In this document: one piece after another, positions 50,136 to 59,125 of the stretch | Layout of the letters: every line of letters starts with the position of its first letter | How positions within the stretch are numbered: the first letter of the stretch is position 1 | Origin: an uncultured Prevotella sp. | GTDB lineage: Bacteria; Bacteroidota; Bacteroidia; Bacteroidales; Bacteroidaceae | Length of the DNA: 64,000 nt | Assembly: GCA_944319935.1 (NCBI GenBank) | Contig: CALUFM010000004.1 | Span: 62,001 to 126,000 of the forward strand | Reading direction: 5' to 3' | Program-made: the position numbers and the translations under genes | The notes under the pieces: generated by a model | The model's database searches: none | Told to the model about the DNA's origin: nothing | What the model saw: only the letters and a program-made list of their open reading frames with translations

Positions 50136-51138
50136 AAAGCTTCCTCGCAAACTCGATGATCGTGTCTTCGCCGCGGCGGAAGTCGTCGTCGGTCAGGCTG
50201 ACGGCGTAGTCTGGCTCGATGCCGAACTCCGTACACTGCATGTCCTTGTCGTACATCGGGCACGCGCTGAACCTCACCGCCCAGCCGTTAGGCAGCTCCG
50301 CGCTCATCGGCATGCCGGCTCCGCCGCCCGTCCTGTCGCCCACCACGGTGACGTTGGGGCAGCATTTCATATACTTTACGAACTCGTTGGCCGCGCTGAA
50401 CACCTCGCGGTTGGTCAGCACCACCACCTTCTTGTGCCACCGTATGCCGGCCGACGGTTTCAGAACCTGCGCCTCGGGCTGCGAGAACTCGTCGTGCCCG
50501 GGGCCTGTCTTGTGGCAGATGTAGCCTACGGTGACGGCCTCGTCGGTGAACCTTCCTGCCAGTTTCTCCGCCGTTGTAAGCATTCCGCCGCCGTTGCCGC
50601 GCACGTCCACAATCAGCCCTACGCACGGGGCGAGGTACAGCAGGGCCTCGTCAAGGTTGCCGTCGCCGATGCCGTTAGAGAACGACGGGCAGTAAATGTA
50701 GCCCACGTTGTCGTCGAGCTTGCGGTATTGCAGCCCCGACGCGATTCTGTAATCAGTGCCGAGATACCGCCGCAGGAGCGAATCGCTGAAGTTGGCTGGA
50801 TAGTCTTCCTTCCAGCTCCAATAGCGCGCGTTGTCAAACGGGGAGTAAAGGTTGACGTGGCCGTCGCGCAGTTCGCCCAACATGTTGCCCAACACCTCGA
50901 ACAACTGGTCTTCGGTCATGCCGTCGTCAACCTGCCGGCTGTACCTGGCTCGCACCTCGTTCCAGTCTAACCCGTACTCTTCGTTCTTGTAACTGAAGAA
51001 GCAATAACGCTCGTCAACAATCTTCCAAAGGGCCTCAAAGTTGCCTTTCGGGTCGTCGGAATACTCGTCCACGTCAACGCATGACATGGCCACGAACACC
51101 GAAACGAGCATAAGCAACAGGCTGGTTATCTTCTTCAT
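50128..51138 (-). CDS. S41-family peptidase lipoprotein
   Basis: A 336-residue lipoprotein (lipobox VAMSC). A short N-terminal helical region (ALWKIVDERYCFFSYKNEE) precedes the tail-specific protease core: VGYIYCPSFSNGIGD near residue 145, GLIVDVRGNGGGML near 175, the catalytic serine in LTNREVFSAANEFVKYM near 245 and VVGDRTGGGAGMP near 270. This is the small Bacteroidales S41 type without a clear PDZ domain. Its start overlaps the DUF3316 stop by four bases, so the two are translationally coupled. Confidence 0.93.
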   Translation of the reverse strand: MKKITSLLLMLVSVFVAMSCVDVDEYSDDPKGNFEALWKIVDERYCFFSYKNEEYGLDWNEVRARYSRQVDDGMTEDQLFEVLGNMLGELRDGHVNLYSPFDNARYWSWKEDYPANFSDSLLRRYLGTDYRIASGLQYRKLDDNVGYIYCPSFSNGIGDGNLDEALLYLAPCVGLIVDVRGNGGGMLTTAEKLAGRFTDEAVTVGYICHKTGPGHDEFSQPEAQVLKPSAGIRWHKKVVVLTNREVFSAANEFVKYMKCCPNVTVVGDRTGGGAGMPMSAELPNGWAVRFSACPMYDKDMQCTEFGIEPDYAVSLTDDDFRRGEDTIIEFARKLLN

Positions 51139-51956
51139 GGGATAATGTTAGTAAGTTTGAAGCTGCGGACAAAGCCTATCAGCAGCATGTTTGAGTAAGA
51201 ATGGTATTTCAGGTTGTTGACTTTCGCCTGGCGGAAGTCGCCGAGATAGCCTATGCGCAACGTCGTCCGGCCGAGCGTGAAGTCAAGAGTCAGCATCTGG
51301 CGGAGCGACGGCGTGCTGGCGATTGTTGTCGGCACGATGTTGTGGTCGTAGTCGCCGCGCGAGAAAATCTCGTAATATGACTGCCCGTAATTGGGACTGA
51401 ACATCACCCCGAAGAGGGGCGCGTTGACCTCGTAGCGTGCCGAGAACGGAGTGTTCCACAGCCTGAAGCGGTATCTCACGGCTGCCGACGGCGATATGTT
51501 CAGGGCCAAACGGGCCTGTGCGGGGTTGTTGCTGTTGCGCATGTTGTACAAGAAGCCCACGTCAACGTCGGCCTGTCCGCCCGCCATCACGTTCAGGCGG
51601 CCGCCGAGGAAGTCCCAGTTGTAATGCACGCCGTAGGTGAATGTGTACATGCCGGCTATCTCGTTGCCGTCGCCCGAACGGCTGTCGGCGTAGGCGAAAC
51701 TGCCCTGATGCACCAGCATGCGCGACCAACGGCGGCCTTCGCGGCGGCGCAACGTATGGGAAATGTAGCGCACTTCCGTGCCCGAATATTTCTCAGGAGA
51801 GAGGTAAGTGTCAAGTATGCCCGCGCTGCCGACGCCGAGCATCTGGGCGTTTGTTATCACCTTGTCGCTCGGTATGGTGTCGGCCTCCTGCGCACTTGCC
51901 GCAAAAGGCAGGGCGATAAGCACCGACATGAGAAATGAACGTATTGCTTTCATCAT
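51135..51956 (-). CDS. DUF3316 outer-membrane protein
   Basis: A 273-residue protein with signal peptide MKAIRSFLMSVLIALPFAASA. The mature part has alternating strands (FTYGVHYNWDFLGGRLNVMAGGQADVDVGF in blocks; RYRFRLWNTPFSARYEVNAPL) and ends in a barrel-like strand. It matches the DUF3316 type known next to S41 peptidases in Bacteroidales. Role unknown; probably a small beta-barrel co-expressed with the peptidase. Confidence 0.85.
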   Translation of the reverse strand: MMKAIRSFLMSVLIALPFAASAQEADTIPSDKVITNAQMLGVGSAGILDTYLSPEKYSGTEVRYISHTLRRREGRRWSRMLVHQGSFAYADSRSGDGNEIAGMYTFTYGVHYNWDFLGGRLNVMAGGQADVDVGFLYNMRNSNNPAQARLALNISPSAAVRYRFRLWNTPFSARYEVNAPLFGVMFSPNYGQSYYEIFSRGDYDHNIVPTTIASTPSLRQMLTLDFTLGRTTLRIGYLGDFRQAKVNNLKYHSYSNMLLIGFVRSFKLTNIIP

Positions 51957-51965
51957 TCTAATTGC

Positions 51966-52056
51966 AGCCCCTCCCGTCCTCCCCTGTGGGGAGGGGCATG
52001 GTTACTTGTGATTTGTCCCACGTTCCCTCCCCGCCGGGGAGGGTCAGGGCGGGGCT
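51966..52056. repeat. Family D palindromic element between topoisomerase and DUF3316 genes
   Basis: AGCCCCTCCCGTCCTCCCC... (51966-51996) faces CCCTCCCCGCCGGGGAGGG...GGGGCT (52025-52056). Each arm is itself a CCTCCCC/GGGGAGG palindrome. It fills the 101-bp gap and resembles the element inside the helicase gene. Confidence 0.85.
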
Positions 52057-52057
52057 T

Positions 52058-54766
52058 TTATTCGTCGCCGAACAGGTTGAGCTGGCCGGTGATTTCGTCT
52101 ATAACCTGCTGCTGGCTCTTGCCCGCGTCAGGGTCAAGGTTCTCGTTTTCCGTAGCGTCAGGCCGCTCTTCATCGTCAGTCTCGCCGCCGTCGGCGTCAT
52201 CGTCGGCGCGCTTCAGCGGCTCAAGTTGCTCGATTGTGTCAACAGTCCACGTGGTGAGACGCTTTCCCTTGGCCTTGAATCCCTTGACGGCGACAAACTC
52301 CTCAGCGTCAACTTCCAGCGGGTCGCGGTACGCATCGTTGCCTCCGAAGGTCAGGCGGAAGCGCGGATAAGGCTCGTCTGTCAGCAAGACAAGGCGGCTG
52401 TCCTTGTTTTCGCCGATGTAGTTCTGCTTCCTTTTCGAGCCTTCCATCATGAAACGCTTGAGGTAAGGGTAGCCTTGCTGGTCGGCATCGTAAAGCACCG
52501 CCGTCCACACTTTGTGTTCGTCGTACTTCTCTATTACCTTTATGTTGTCCTCATAGTGGTTGTTCGCGTCGAAGTTTGACAGGTAGAAATCGCCGTCTTC
52601 GAGGATTACGAGGATGCTGTCACCCTCGTTGAACTCGCCGAGAAGCCGACCGTGGTCGTCGTAGTTGAGGCGTTTCACGTCAGGGTCGAACCAAACCTTG
52701 CGCCCGCCGAGCGTGCTGTGGCCGTGGCTTTTCAGCGAAATGCGATGCACGTTGAAGCGTGTCATCACAACGCCCTTGGCACTGCGCCCCTTGATGGCCA
52801 CCTCGGAGAAGTCTTTCTCCTTAAAGATGTTCTTCAGGCGGGGTGCCGGGTCGAGCGTGACTTTGATGACTTCGGCCTCGCCGTTGGGGTTGGCGGTGAA
52901 GTAAACGACGCGCGAACCCGGCGTGCCTTGCGTCAAGTCATACTCTCGGTCGCGGGTTATGCTGGTGACATTGAAGCGTTTCATGTAGTACCGGCCTTGC
53001 TTACCGTCGCGGTAAACCACATTATATATAGTGCGCTTATCGTTCTTCTTGAACACGGCCACGTGCAGGATGTTCTTCCCGACGAAGATTTTGTCGGCCA
53101 CTTTCACCACCTTGTACTTTCCGTCTTTGTAGAAAATGATGATGTCGTCGATGTCGGAACAGTTGCAAACAAACTCGTCTTTCTTCAACGCCGTGCCAAT
53201 GAAGCCGTCGTTGCGGTTGATGTACAGCTTCTCGTTGGCCTCGACAACCTTGGTCGCCTCGATGGTGTCGAAGCTCTTTATTTCGGTAAGGCGCAGGTGG
53301 GCGGCCCCGTATTTCTGCTTGAGATACCTGAACCAGTCGGCCGTGACCTCGACCATGTTGGCGAGCTTGCGGTCGATGTCTTCAATTTCGGCCTTTATTT
53401 TAGCCATCAGCTCGTCGGCCTTGTCCTTGTTGAACTTCAGGATGCGCGCCATCTTTATGTCCATAAGGCGCAGTATGTCGTCTTTGGTCACCTCGCGGAT
53501 GAACTGCGGATAATACGGCGTCAGCCGCTCGTCGATGTGGGCGCAGGCGGCGTCCATGTCGGGAGCTTGCTCGAATTTGCGGTCCTTGTATATGCGCTCC
53601 TCGATGAAGATCTTCTCAAGCGAGGCGAAGTGGAGCTGCTCCTGCAGTTCGTGCTTGCGGATTTCAAGCTCCTTGCGGAGAAGCCCCATGGTGTGGTCAA
53701 CCGAATAGCGCAGCACGTCGCTTACCGAAAGGAACTGCGGCTTGTCGTCCTCTATGACGCAGCAGTTGGGCGAAATGTTGATTTCACAGTCTGAAAAGGC
53801 GTACAGGGCGTCAAGCGTCTTGTCAGAAGATACGCCTGGGGCGAGGTGGACAAGGATTTCAACCTGCGCCGCCGTGTTGTCGTCAACCTTGCGCGCCTTG
53901 ATTTTCCCCTTCTCGATGGCTTTCAGGACAGAGTCGATGAGCGTGCTGGTCGTCTTGCCGTAAGGTATCTCGCGTATGACGAGCGTCTTGCTGTCAAGCT
54001 TCTCTATTTTGGCCCTCACCTTCAGCACGCCGCCCCGCTGGCCGTCGTTATACTTGCTCACGTCGATGCTTCCGCCCGTGGGGAAGTCGGGATACAGCGT
54101 GAACGGCTCGCCGTGGAGGTAGCTCACGGCGGCGTCGCATATTTCGTTGAAGTTGTGGGGGAGTATTTTCGACGACAGGCCGACGGCTATTCCCTCCGCG
54201 CCCTGCGCCAACAGCAGGGGGAACTTGGCTGGAAGCGTGATGGGTTCCTTGTTCCTTCCGTCATAGCTTAGCTGCCATTCGGTGGTCTTGGGGTTGAAAA
54301 CCACGTCCAAGGCGAACTTCGACAGCCTCGCCTCGATGTATCGCGGGGCGGCCGCGCGGTCGCCGGTCAAGATATTGCCCCAGTTACCCTGGCAGTCTAC
54401 GAGCAAGTCCTTCTGCCCCAACTGCACGAGCGCGTCGCCTATGGAGGCGTCGCCGTGGGGGTGGAACTGCATGGTGTGGCCCACGATGTTGGCCACCTTG
54501 TTGTAGCGTCCGTCGTCCATGCGCTTCATCGAGTGCAGTATTCGCCGCTGCACGGGCTTCAGTCCGTCCTCGATATGGGGCACGGCTCGCTCAAGAATCA
54601 CGTATGAGGCGTAATCCAAAAACCAGTTCTGGTACATTCCGCTGAGGTGGTGTACGGCGGAAGCGTCAAACCTGTTGACAGGCTTGTAACTTGAACTTGC
54701 GTCGGCAGGGGGCGTCGCGCCGCCCTCCGGCTCCATAATTTCGTCGTCTTTTATATCGTTGTCCAT
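52058..54766 (-). CDS. DNA topoisomerase IV / gyrase subunit A
   Basis: A 902-residue type IIA topoisomerase A subunit. The breakage-reunion core includes LDYASYVILERAVPHIEDGLKPVQRRIL near residue 50, VGHTMQFHPHGDASIGDALV near 90 and NWGNILTGDRAAAPRYIEARLS near 130 with the catalytic tyrosine Y141. The C-terminal part (VYRDGKQGRYYMKRFNV, KGRSAKGVVMTRFNVHRI) is the beta-pinwheel, and an acidic tail ends it. Bacteroidales annotate this form as gyrase/topo IV A, most like ParC; GyrA proper is elsewhere. The B subunit is not in the window. A -7 box lies about 93 bp upstream. Confidence 0.94.
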   Translation of the reverse strand: MDNDIKDDEIMEPEGGATPPADASSSYKPVNRFDASAVHHLSGMYQNWFLDYASYVILERAVPHIEDGLKPVQRRILHSMKRMDDGRYNKVANIVGHTMQFHPHGDASIGDALVQLGQKDLLVDCQGNWGNILTGDRAAAPRYIEARLSKFALDVVFNPKTTEWQLSYDGRNKEPITLPAKFPLLLAQGAEGIAVGLSSKILPHNFNEICDAAVSYLHGEPFTLYPDFPTGGSIDVSKYNDGQRGGVLKVRAKIEKLDSKTLVIREIPYGKTTSTLIDSVLKAIEKGKIKARKVDDNTAAQVEILVHLAPGVSSDKTLDALYAFSDCEINISPNCCVIEDDKPQFLSVSDVLRYSVDHTMGLLRKELEIRKHELQEQLHFASLEKIFIEERIYKDRKFEQAPDMDAACAHIDERLTPYYPQFIREVTKDDILRLMDIKMARILKFNKDKADELMAKIKAEIEDIDRKLANMVEVTADWFRYLKQKYGAAHLRLTEIKSFDTIEATKVVEANEKLYINRNDGFIGTALKKDEFVCNCSDIDDIIIFYKDGKYKVVKVADKIFVGKNILHVAVFKKNDKRTIYNVVYRDGKQGRYYMKRFNVTSITRDREYDLTQGTPGSRVVYFTANPNGEAEVIKVTLDPAPRLKNIFKEKDFSEVAIKGRSAKGVVMTRFNVHRISLKSHGHSTLGGRKVWFDPDVKRLNYDDHGRLLGEFNEGDSILVILEDGDFYLSNFDANNHYEDNIKVIEKYDEHKVWTAVLYDADQQGYPYLKRFMMEGSKRKQNYIGENKDSRLVLLTDEPYPRFRLTFGGNDAYRDPLEVDAEEFVAVKGFKAKGKRLTTWTVDTIEQLEPLKRADDDADGGETDDEERPDATENENLDPDAGKSQQQVIDEITGQLNLFGDE

Positions 54767-54858
54767 GTAATAAACGCGCCTGAAAATGCTTTATGAAAAC
54801 ACCTGCCGACAAGCATCGCGTAAGCGCAACGCCGCGCAGGGCATAGTCTGCATCCTTG

Positions 54859-54866
54859 CAAATTTA
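54859..54866 (-). promoter_or_regulatory. -7 box of the topoisomerase gene
   Basis: The minus strand reads TAAATTTG; the leader to the ATG at 54766 is about 86 nt. Confidence 0.65.
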
Positions 54867-54922
54867 CGCAAAAAATCCGACAAAACGGGGCTTTTCATTC
54901 AAAAATGCAGGATTTTTATGTT

Positions 54923-55060
54923 CCCACACATAACCGTAAGACCTCGCAACCCGAAATCGCGTCCGCCTTATTCGAGGACGATGCCTATGGTCGTTTGACA
55001 CCGCAAGCTACGCTTCGCCACACATGCGGCCAAGCAACGCTGGACGTCTTCGACGCCCTG
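54923..55060. repeat. Half copy of the 230-bp inverted repeat
   Basis: Matches 28151-28290 along its length (ATAACCGTAAGACC, TTCGAGGACGATGC, CGTTTGA, ACCGCAAGC, ACATGCGG, TGGACGTCTTCGACGCCCTG). The left arm of the 28-kb copy is missing here. It lies in the 54867-55341 spacer with family A and B copies and no gene. Confidence 0.85.
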
Positions 55061-55097
55061 CTACGCATTGTTGCCATCCAAAGGGTCTGCGGATGAA

Positions 55098-55210
55098 ACC
55101 AAGAGGCGGCAAACGGCAGGACGGAAGGCGGCAAAACGCACGACAAAAGGCCATGTTTTGGAACGCAAAACATGGCCTTTCGCAAACCCGCTGACAGCCA
55201 ACGCGTTACA
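55098..55210. repeat. Family A palindromic repeat, copy 12
   Basis: AAAGGCCATGTTTTGGAACG with its complement ending at 55180 forms a near-perfect hairpin; the copy ends CCAACGCGTTACAGG. Confidence 0.85.
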
Positions 55211-55284
55211 GGGCTTAAGTCTTTTTCATGGAAGTCCGCTCTGCCCAACCTTTCATCACAAGGAGCTTTTACGGCAAAACATGC

Positions 55285-55346
55285 GTCCTTTAACTCCTTT
55301 GCGAACCAAGCGAGCTTAACTCCTGTTAACTCCTTTAACTCCTAAT
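55285..55346. repeat. Family B array at the ribD 3' end
   Basis: CGTCCTTTAACTCCTTTGCG and TTAACTCC units run into the ribD stop codon (55342-55344). Confidence 0.75.
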
Positions 55347-56313
55347 ATGCCTTCTTGTATACAGCTATGGCATTGCCGCCGTATTCAACGCGGCTCACGG
55401 GCACTGCGCCATCCGGCAAACGGGGCGCGCGGGTGCCGCCGCCGACAGTCTTGGGCGAGGTCTCCACACGGATTTCGTCCCACCAGTCGGGGCGTTCAAG
55501 GAAACGCCTGTGGGTCTCCGCGCCGCCCTCCACGATGAGGCTTTGCACGCCTTTGTCATACAAATAACCGAACAGTTGGGGTATGACAGGCTGCGAGAAG
55601 TCTGCCGACGGACTGAACGGGCGGCCCCGGTCGATGACCACGCGCATCGGACTTGGCCCGCTCCAGTGGCGCACGTCGAGGCGGGGCTTGTCGCGCTCGG
55701 CCGTAACGCGGCCTACAAGGATTGCGTCATGCTCGGCGCGGAGCTTGTGAGAGAGCATCTGGGTGAACGGCGTGGAGAACATCGTAGGCTTGAAATTGTC
55801 ATCAAGGAAACCGTCAGCCGACATGCACCATTTCAACAGCACGTATGGCCTATGCCGCTCGTTGAACGTGACAAAGTGCTTGTTCAACTCCAGGCACTCG
55901 CGCTCAAGCACGCCTACGGTGACGTCCACGCCGGCGTCAAGCAGCTTCTTCACGCCAAGTCCATGCACCTTGGCAAACGGGTCAACGCATCCCACCACCA
56001 CGCGGCGCACGCCTTTCCTCACGATGAGGTCGGCGCAAGGCGGCGTGCGGCCGTAATGGGCGCAAGGCTCAAGGCTGACATACATCGTAGCCCCGGCCAG
56101 CAGGGCCTCGTCTTCGGGCTTCACTGAGGCGAAGGCGTTTACCTCGGCGTGCCCCTCGCCGCACCTTACGTGAAACCCTTCGCCTATGACGCGTCCTTCG
56201 CGGCTCACTATCACCGCCCCCACCATCGGGTTCGGCTTGGCGTTTTGCCGTCCGTTGCTTGCCAACTGGAGGCAACGGCGCATGTATCTTTCGTCTGTTT
56301 CTCGTTGTTCCAT
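55342..56313 (-). CDS. ribD: Bifunctional riboflavin deaminase/reductase RibD
   Basis: RibD (323 residues) deaminates and then reduces the pyrimidine intermediate of riboflavin synthesis. The zinc deaminase domain has HAEVNAF near residue 50 and PCAHYGRTPPCADLI near 75; the NADPH reductase domain includes VLLKWCMSADGFLDD near 160 and LIVEGGAETHRRFLE near 265. An upstream in-frame ATG at 56454 would read through a family B array and is rejected. The -7 box ends only four bases before the ATG at 56313, so the mRNA is probably leaderless. Confidence 0.96.
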   Translation of the reverse strand: MEQRETDERYMRRCLQLASNGRQNAKPNPMVGAVIVSREGRVIGEGFHVRCGEGHAEVNAFASVKPEDEALLAGATMYVSLEPCAHYGRTPPCADLIVRKGVRRVVVGCVDPFAKVHGLGVKKLLDAGVDVTVGVLERECLELNKHFVTFNERHRPYVLLKWCMSADGFLDDNFKPTMFSTPFTQMLSHKLRAEHDAILVGRVTAERDKPRLDVRHWSGPSPMRVVIDRGRPFSPSADFSQPVIPQLFGYLYDKGVQSLIVEGGAETHRRFLERPDWWDEIRVETSPKTVGGGTRAPRLPDGAVPVSRVEYGGNAIAVYKKAY

Positions 56314-56317
56314 GATG

Positions 56318-56325
56318 CAAAAGTA
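56318..56325 (-). promoter_or_regulatory. -7 box of ribD, adjacent to the start codon
   Basis: The minus strand reads TACTTTTG, then CATC, then the ATG. Transcription starting 4-6 bases after the box would begin at the start codon. Confidence 0.65.
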
Positions 56326-56330
56326 GTTTA

Positions 56331-56530
56331 TTTTTAAGGAGTTAGAGTAGTTGGAGTAGTTAAAGTAGTTAAAGACAATGGTCTTTTCCAAGGAGTTAAA
56401 GGAGATTTTATTAGGAGTTAAAGGAGTTAGAGTAATTAAAGGAGTTAAAGACAAATACCTTTTTCCAGGGAGTTAAAGGGGATTTTATTAGGAGTTAAAG
56501 GAGTTAGGGAAGTTAAGTGGGTTAAAGACA
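56331..56530. repeat. Family B arrays between ribD and the SPFH gene
   Basis: Three blocks of GGAGTTAAAGGAGTTAGAG units, each ending in GTTAAAGACAATGG or GTTAAAGACAAATACC. It fills most of the divergent spacer 56326-56609. Confidence 0.9.
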
Positions 56531-56609
56531 ATGGCCTTGCTGGCCGTCGTCAAGTGTTAAGATTTGGTAAATAACATGGCCTACGATAACACCGTAAGCC
56601 GAAAACACA

Positions 56610-56617
56610 TATCTTTG
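56610..56617 (+). promoter_or_regulatory. -7 box of the SPFH unit
   Basis: TATCTTTG fits the consensus; the start codon follows about 50 bp later. Confidence 0.65.
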
Positions 56618-56667
56618 TAATATCAAAACAATATCATAGAAAACATTAACCAAAACATAAAAAGACA

Positions 56668-57639
56668 ATGGAAAACCAAGAATTTGCGTTCTCAGGACGC
56701 ACACTTAACGGCATTTGGATGCTCGTTTTCAACCTGCTTATGTACGTTGTGGGCATCGCGCTCATCGTGCTTGCCTGCGTTTCGTTTGACGGTGGCGCGG
56801 CTGCCGCCGCCGGAACGGGCGGCGGATTGCTGGTGTTCGCCAACCTTTTCGTCAGTTGCGGCTTCCTGCTCGTAGAGCCGGGCGAGGCCCGCGTGATGAT
56901 GTTTTTCGGCAAATACCGCGGCACGTTCACCCGCTCGGGGTATTATTGGGTTAACCCCTTCCTCTCGGCGAAGAAGCTGTCGCTACGCGCACGCAACCTT
57001 GACGCGGAGCCAATCAAGGTGAACGACAAGACGGGCAACCCCGTAATGATTGGCATGGTGCTGGTGTGGAAGCTGAAAGACACGTACAAGGCCATGTTCG
57101 ACATCGACGCGCAGACGATGGCGGAGTCAAAAGCGGCGACCGACGCGGCTGCAGCCGGGGCGAAGACGGCCAACATAATGAACGCCTTTGAGAAGTTTGT
57201 GCGCATACAGGCGGACGCCGCCCTGCGCCAGGTGGCCGGCCAATACGCCTACGACGACGGCGAACAGGAGGGCCACGAGCTGACACTGCGCGACGGCAGC
57301 GACGAAATCAACAAGGAGCTTGAGGCGAAAATCGACGAACGTCTGGCCATGGCGGGCATCGAAGTCATAGAGGCGCGCATCAACTACCTGGCCTACGCGC
57401 CCGAAATAGCGGCCGTGATGCTGCGCCGCCAACAGGCCACGGCCATCATAGCGGCGCGCGAGAAGATTGTGGAGGGCGCGGTGTCGATGGTCAAGATGGC
57501 CTTGGACAAGCTCTCTGAGGAGGACATCGTCGAGCTTGACGAGGACAAGAAGGCGGCCATGGTTGGCAACCTGCTCGTTGTTCTCTGCGGAGACGACACG
57601 GCGCAGCCGGTAGTCAACACGGGCACCCTGAACCATTGA
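56668..57639 (+). CDS. SPFH (band 7/flotillin-type) membrane protein
   Basis: A 323-residue protein with two N-terminal membrane segments (residues 16-36 and 46-70). The SPFH domain starts LVEPGEARVMMFFGKYRGTF near 71, with SLRARNLDAEPIKVNDKTGNPV near 107 and GIEVIEARINYLAYAPEIAAVMLRRQQA near 230, then a coiled-coil end. Such proteins form large ring scaffolds in membrane microdomains. It opens a plus-strand block with two membrane proteins and a ribbon-helix-helix protein just upstream of prmC. Confidence 0.93.
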   Translation: MENQEFAFSGRTLNGIWMLVFNLLMYVVGIALIVLACVSFDGGAAAAAGTGGGLLVFANLFVSCGFLLVEPGEARVMMFFGKYRGTFTRSGYYWVNPFLSAKKLSLRARNLDAEPIKVNDKTGNPVMIGMVLVWKLKDTYKAMFDIDAQTMAESKAATDAAAAGAKTANIMNAFEKFVRIQADAALRQVAGQYAYDDGEQEGHELTLRDGSDEINKELEAKIDERLAMAGIEVIEARINYLAYAPEIAAVMLRRQQATAIIAAREKIVEGAVSMVKMALDKLSEEDIVELDEDKKAAMVGNLLVVLCGDDTAQPVVNTGTLNH

Positions 57640-57679
57640 TTCAATGCATAATGCACAATGCATAATCCATAATCGGGTT

Positions 57680-57790
57680 GGCACGATGTAACACATGGCT
57701 TTTTGCATTGCGATACATGGCCTTTTGCACGATAAAAGGCCGTGTATCGCACGGTGAAAAGCCACGTTTTGCAAGGCAATTCGTAAGGCG
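57680..57790. repeat. Family A palindromic repeat, copy 13
   Basis: ATGGCTTTTTGCATTGCG, ATACATGGCCTTTTGC and AAAGGCCGTGTATCGC units sit in the 180-bp gap after the SPFH gene and may separate it from the next genes. Confidence 0.75.
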
Positions 57791-57819
57791 TTGATATTCA
57801 GCAAGTTAAAAGTACGTTC

Positions 57820-58347
57820 ATGATTGGTGTTTTTCGTAAGAGGAAAAAGAATACAAGGAAGATGGCGTTCAGCCGCGCCCCCAAGCAGGACGGACTGGTT
57901 GACTTGGCCTTCGGGCTGCCGCTGGCCGCGCTGTGGCTGCTGCGCTGCCATGAGCTTGACTGCTGGACTAACGGCACTACCATACTTTCATACATCTACT
58001 TGGCGTTCATCATCTTCGGCGGGGCGTACAAACTGCTGTTCCGCCGGGGCGCGATAGAAGACGAGGTGACGCTCGGCGGCTTCTACAACCGCATGTACCT
58101 GCGCCTCGGGTGGCTGTTCGTGCCGGCGGGCTTGGCGGCGTGCGTCGTGGTTTATACGGCCTTCGTGTTGTTGCTTGAGTCGGTTGACAGCGACTTCACG
58201 GAGCTTCCCCTCGACGACCTTCAGCATGACTCTACGGCTACGGCATGGTTGCTGATATTGATGATGTACGGCGTCGTGACTACATATTTCAGTTTCCGCG
58301 CATTCTACCACTCGCCGGAAGAGTCGCGCCACGAGGTTGACGATTAG
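57820..58347 (+). CDS. Membrane protein of unknown function, paralogue of the next gene
   Basis: A 175-residue protein with a basic start (MIGVFRKRKKNTRK) and four hydrophobic stretches (about 26-42, 53-67, 95-118, 140-157). GGFYNRMYLRLGWLFVPAGLAA and FYHSPEESRHE correspond to GTWYNRLYLRSRWLFLLASAG and YYRSPECRRQQ in the next protein, so the pair arose by duplication. No family is recognised. It sits between an SPFH scaffold gene and an RHH gene. Confidence 0.75.
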   Translation: MIGVFRKRKKNTRKMAFSRAPKQDGLVDLAFGLPLAALWLLRCHELDCWTNGTTILSYIYLAFIIFGGAYKLLFRRGAIEDEVTLGGFYNRMYLRLGWLFVPAGLAACVVVYTAFVLLLESVDSDFTELPLDDLQHDSTATAWLLILMMYGVVTTYFSFRAFYHSPEESRHEVDD

Positions 58348-58372
58348 CGATTTGACTGTAAACAAAGACGAC

Positions 58373-58915
58373 ATGGGATTCTTCAAACGAAATTACGGAG
58401 CTGCGCGCATGGTGAAATATACGTGTTCGCCCAGGCTTGAAGGCAAGGTCTACACCGCCGTGGGGCTTGTCATGGTGGCCGTGGCTGTGGCGTCCGCCGT
58501 GGTCGGCGGCCACAACGCACTGACGGGTTGCGTCTTCGGCGGCCTATGCTTCGCCGTGCTTGCCGGCGTCGGCGTGTATTACTGGAAGTTCCGCCGGCGT
58601 CCGCTGCGCCGTGAAATCGTGGTCGGCACGTGGTACAACCGCCTCTACCTGCGCAGCCGTTGGCTGTTCCTGCTTGCCTCGGCGGGCGTTGGCCTGTTTG
58701 CTTACGTCGTCTGTTTGTTCGTCGTGACGCTCGTTTTCGACGGCACGGACGGACTTTACGCCGCTTTCATCAGCAAGTTGAAATCATGGGCCTCGCTGCT
58801 TGTCATCCTGCTGATAGGCGTCTGCCGTGACTTCGCCAACTTCTACCGCTATTACCGTTCGCCAGAATGCCGCCGTCAACAGGCGGAAGACGGCGGGGCA
58901 CGAAACGCTCGTTAG
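58373..58915 (+). CDS. Membrane protein of unknown function, second paralogue
   Basis: A 180-residue protein with four hydrophobic stretches, starting MGFFKRNYGAARMVKYTC. The shared YNRLYLR-WLF block lies near residue 90 and the C-terminal Y-RSPE block near 163. An upstream in-frame TTG at 58337 overlaps the previous gene; the ATG at 58373 is preferred. The gap to the first paralogue is 25 bp, and the RHH gene follows after 24 bp, so all are one unit. Function unknown. Confidence 0.75.
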   Translation: MGFFKRNYGAARMVKYTCSPRLEGKVYTAVGLVMVAVAVASAVVGGHNALTGCVFGGLCFAVLAGVGVYYWKFRRRPLRREIVVGTWYNRLYLRSRWLFLLASAGVGLFAYVVCLFVVTLVFDGTDGLYAAFISKLKSWASLLVILLIGVCRDFANFYRYYRSPECRRQQAEDGGARNAR

Positions 58916-58939
58916 CAGTTAAAACAAAACGTGTCTGCA

Positions 58940-59125
58940 ATGAAGAAAGAGAGTAACACAAAGAGCTTCGTCCTGAGAGTTGACGCCGACACGATGGCCG
59001 CCATTGAGAAATGGGCGGCTGACGAGTTCCGCTCTATCAACGGACAACTGCAATGGATAATAACCGAGGCATTGCGGAAGGACGGCCGTCTGCCTAAGAA
59101 AAAACGAAAGACCGATGATGAATGA
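58940..59125 (+). CDS. Arc-like ribbon-helix-helix DNA-binding protein
   Basis: A 61-residue protein. The beta strand KSFVLRVDADTMAAIEKWA and the helix-turn-helix portion SINGQLQWIITEALRKDGR fit the Arc/MetJ RHH fold, followed by a lysine-rich tail. It would bind DNA as a dimer. The start at 58940 is an ATG; a GTG three codons earlier is possible. Its end overlaps prmC by 11 bp. It may regulate its own unit; toxin-antitoxin function is not supported as no toxin is adjacent. Confidence 0.85.
   Translation: MKKESNTKSFVLRVDADTMAAIEKWAADEFRSINGQLQWIITEALRKDGRLPKKKRKTDDE

Noticed and set aside
56313..56454. Longer RibD start at 56454
   Set aside because: The extra 47 residues read through a family B array upstream of the -7 box and the deaminase domain starts at the later Met.
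58940..59125. Toxin-antitoxin pair based on the RHH protein
   Set aside because: No small toxin-like gene is adjacent; the overlapping neighbour is prmC.
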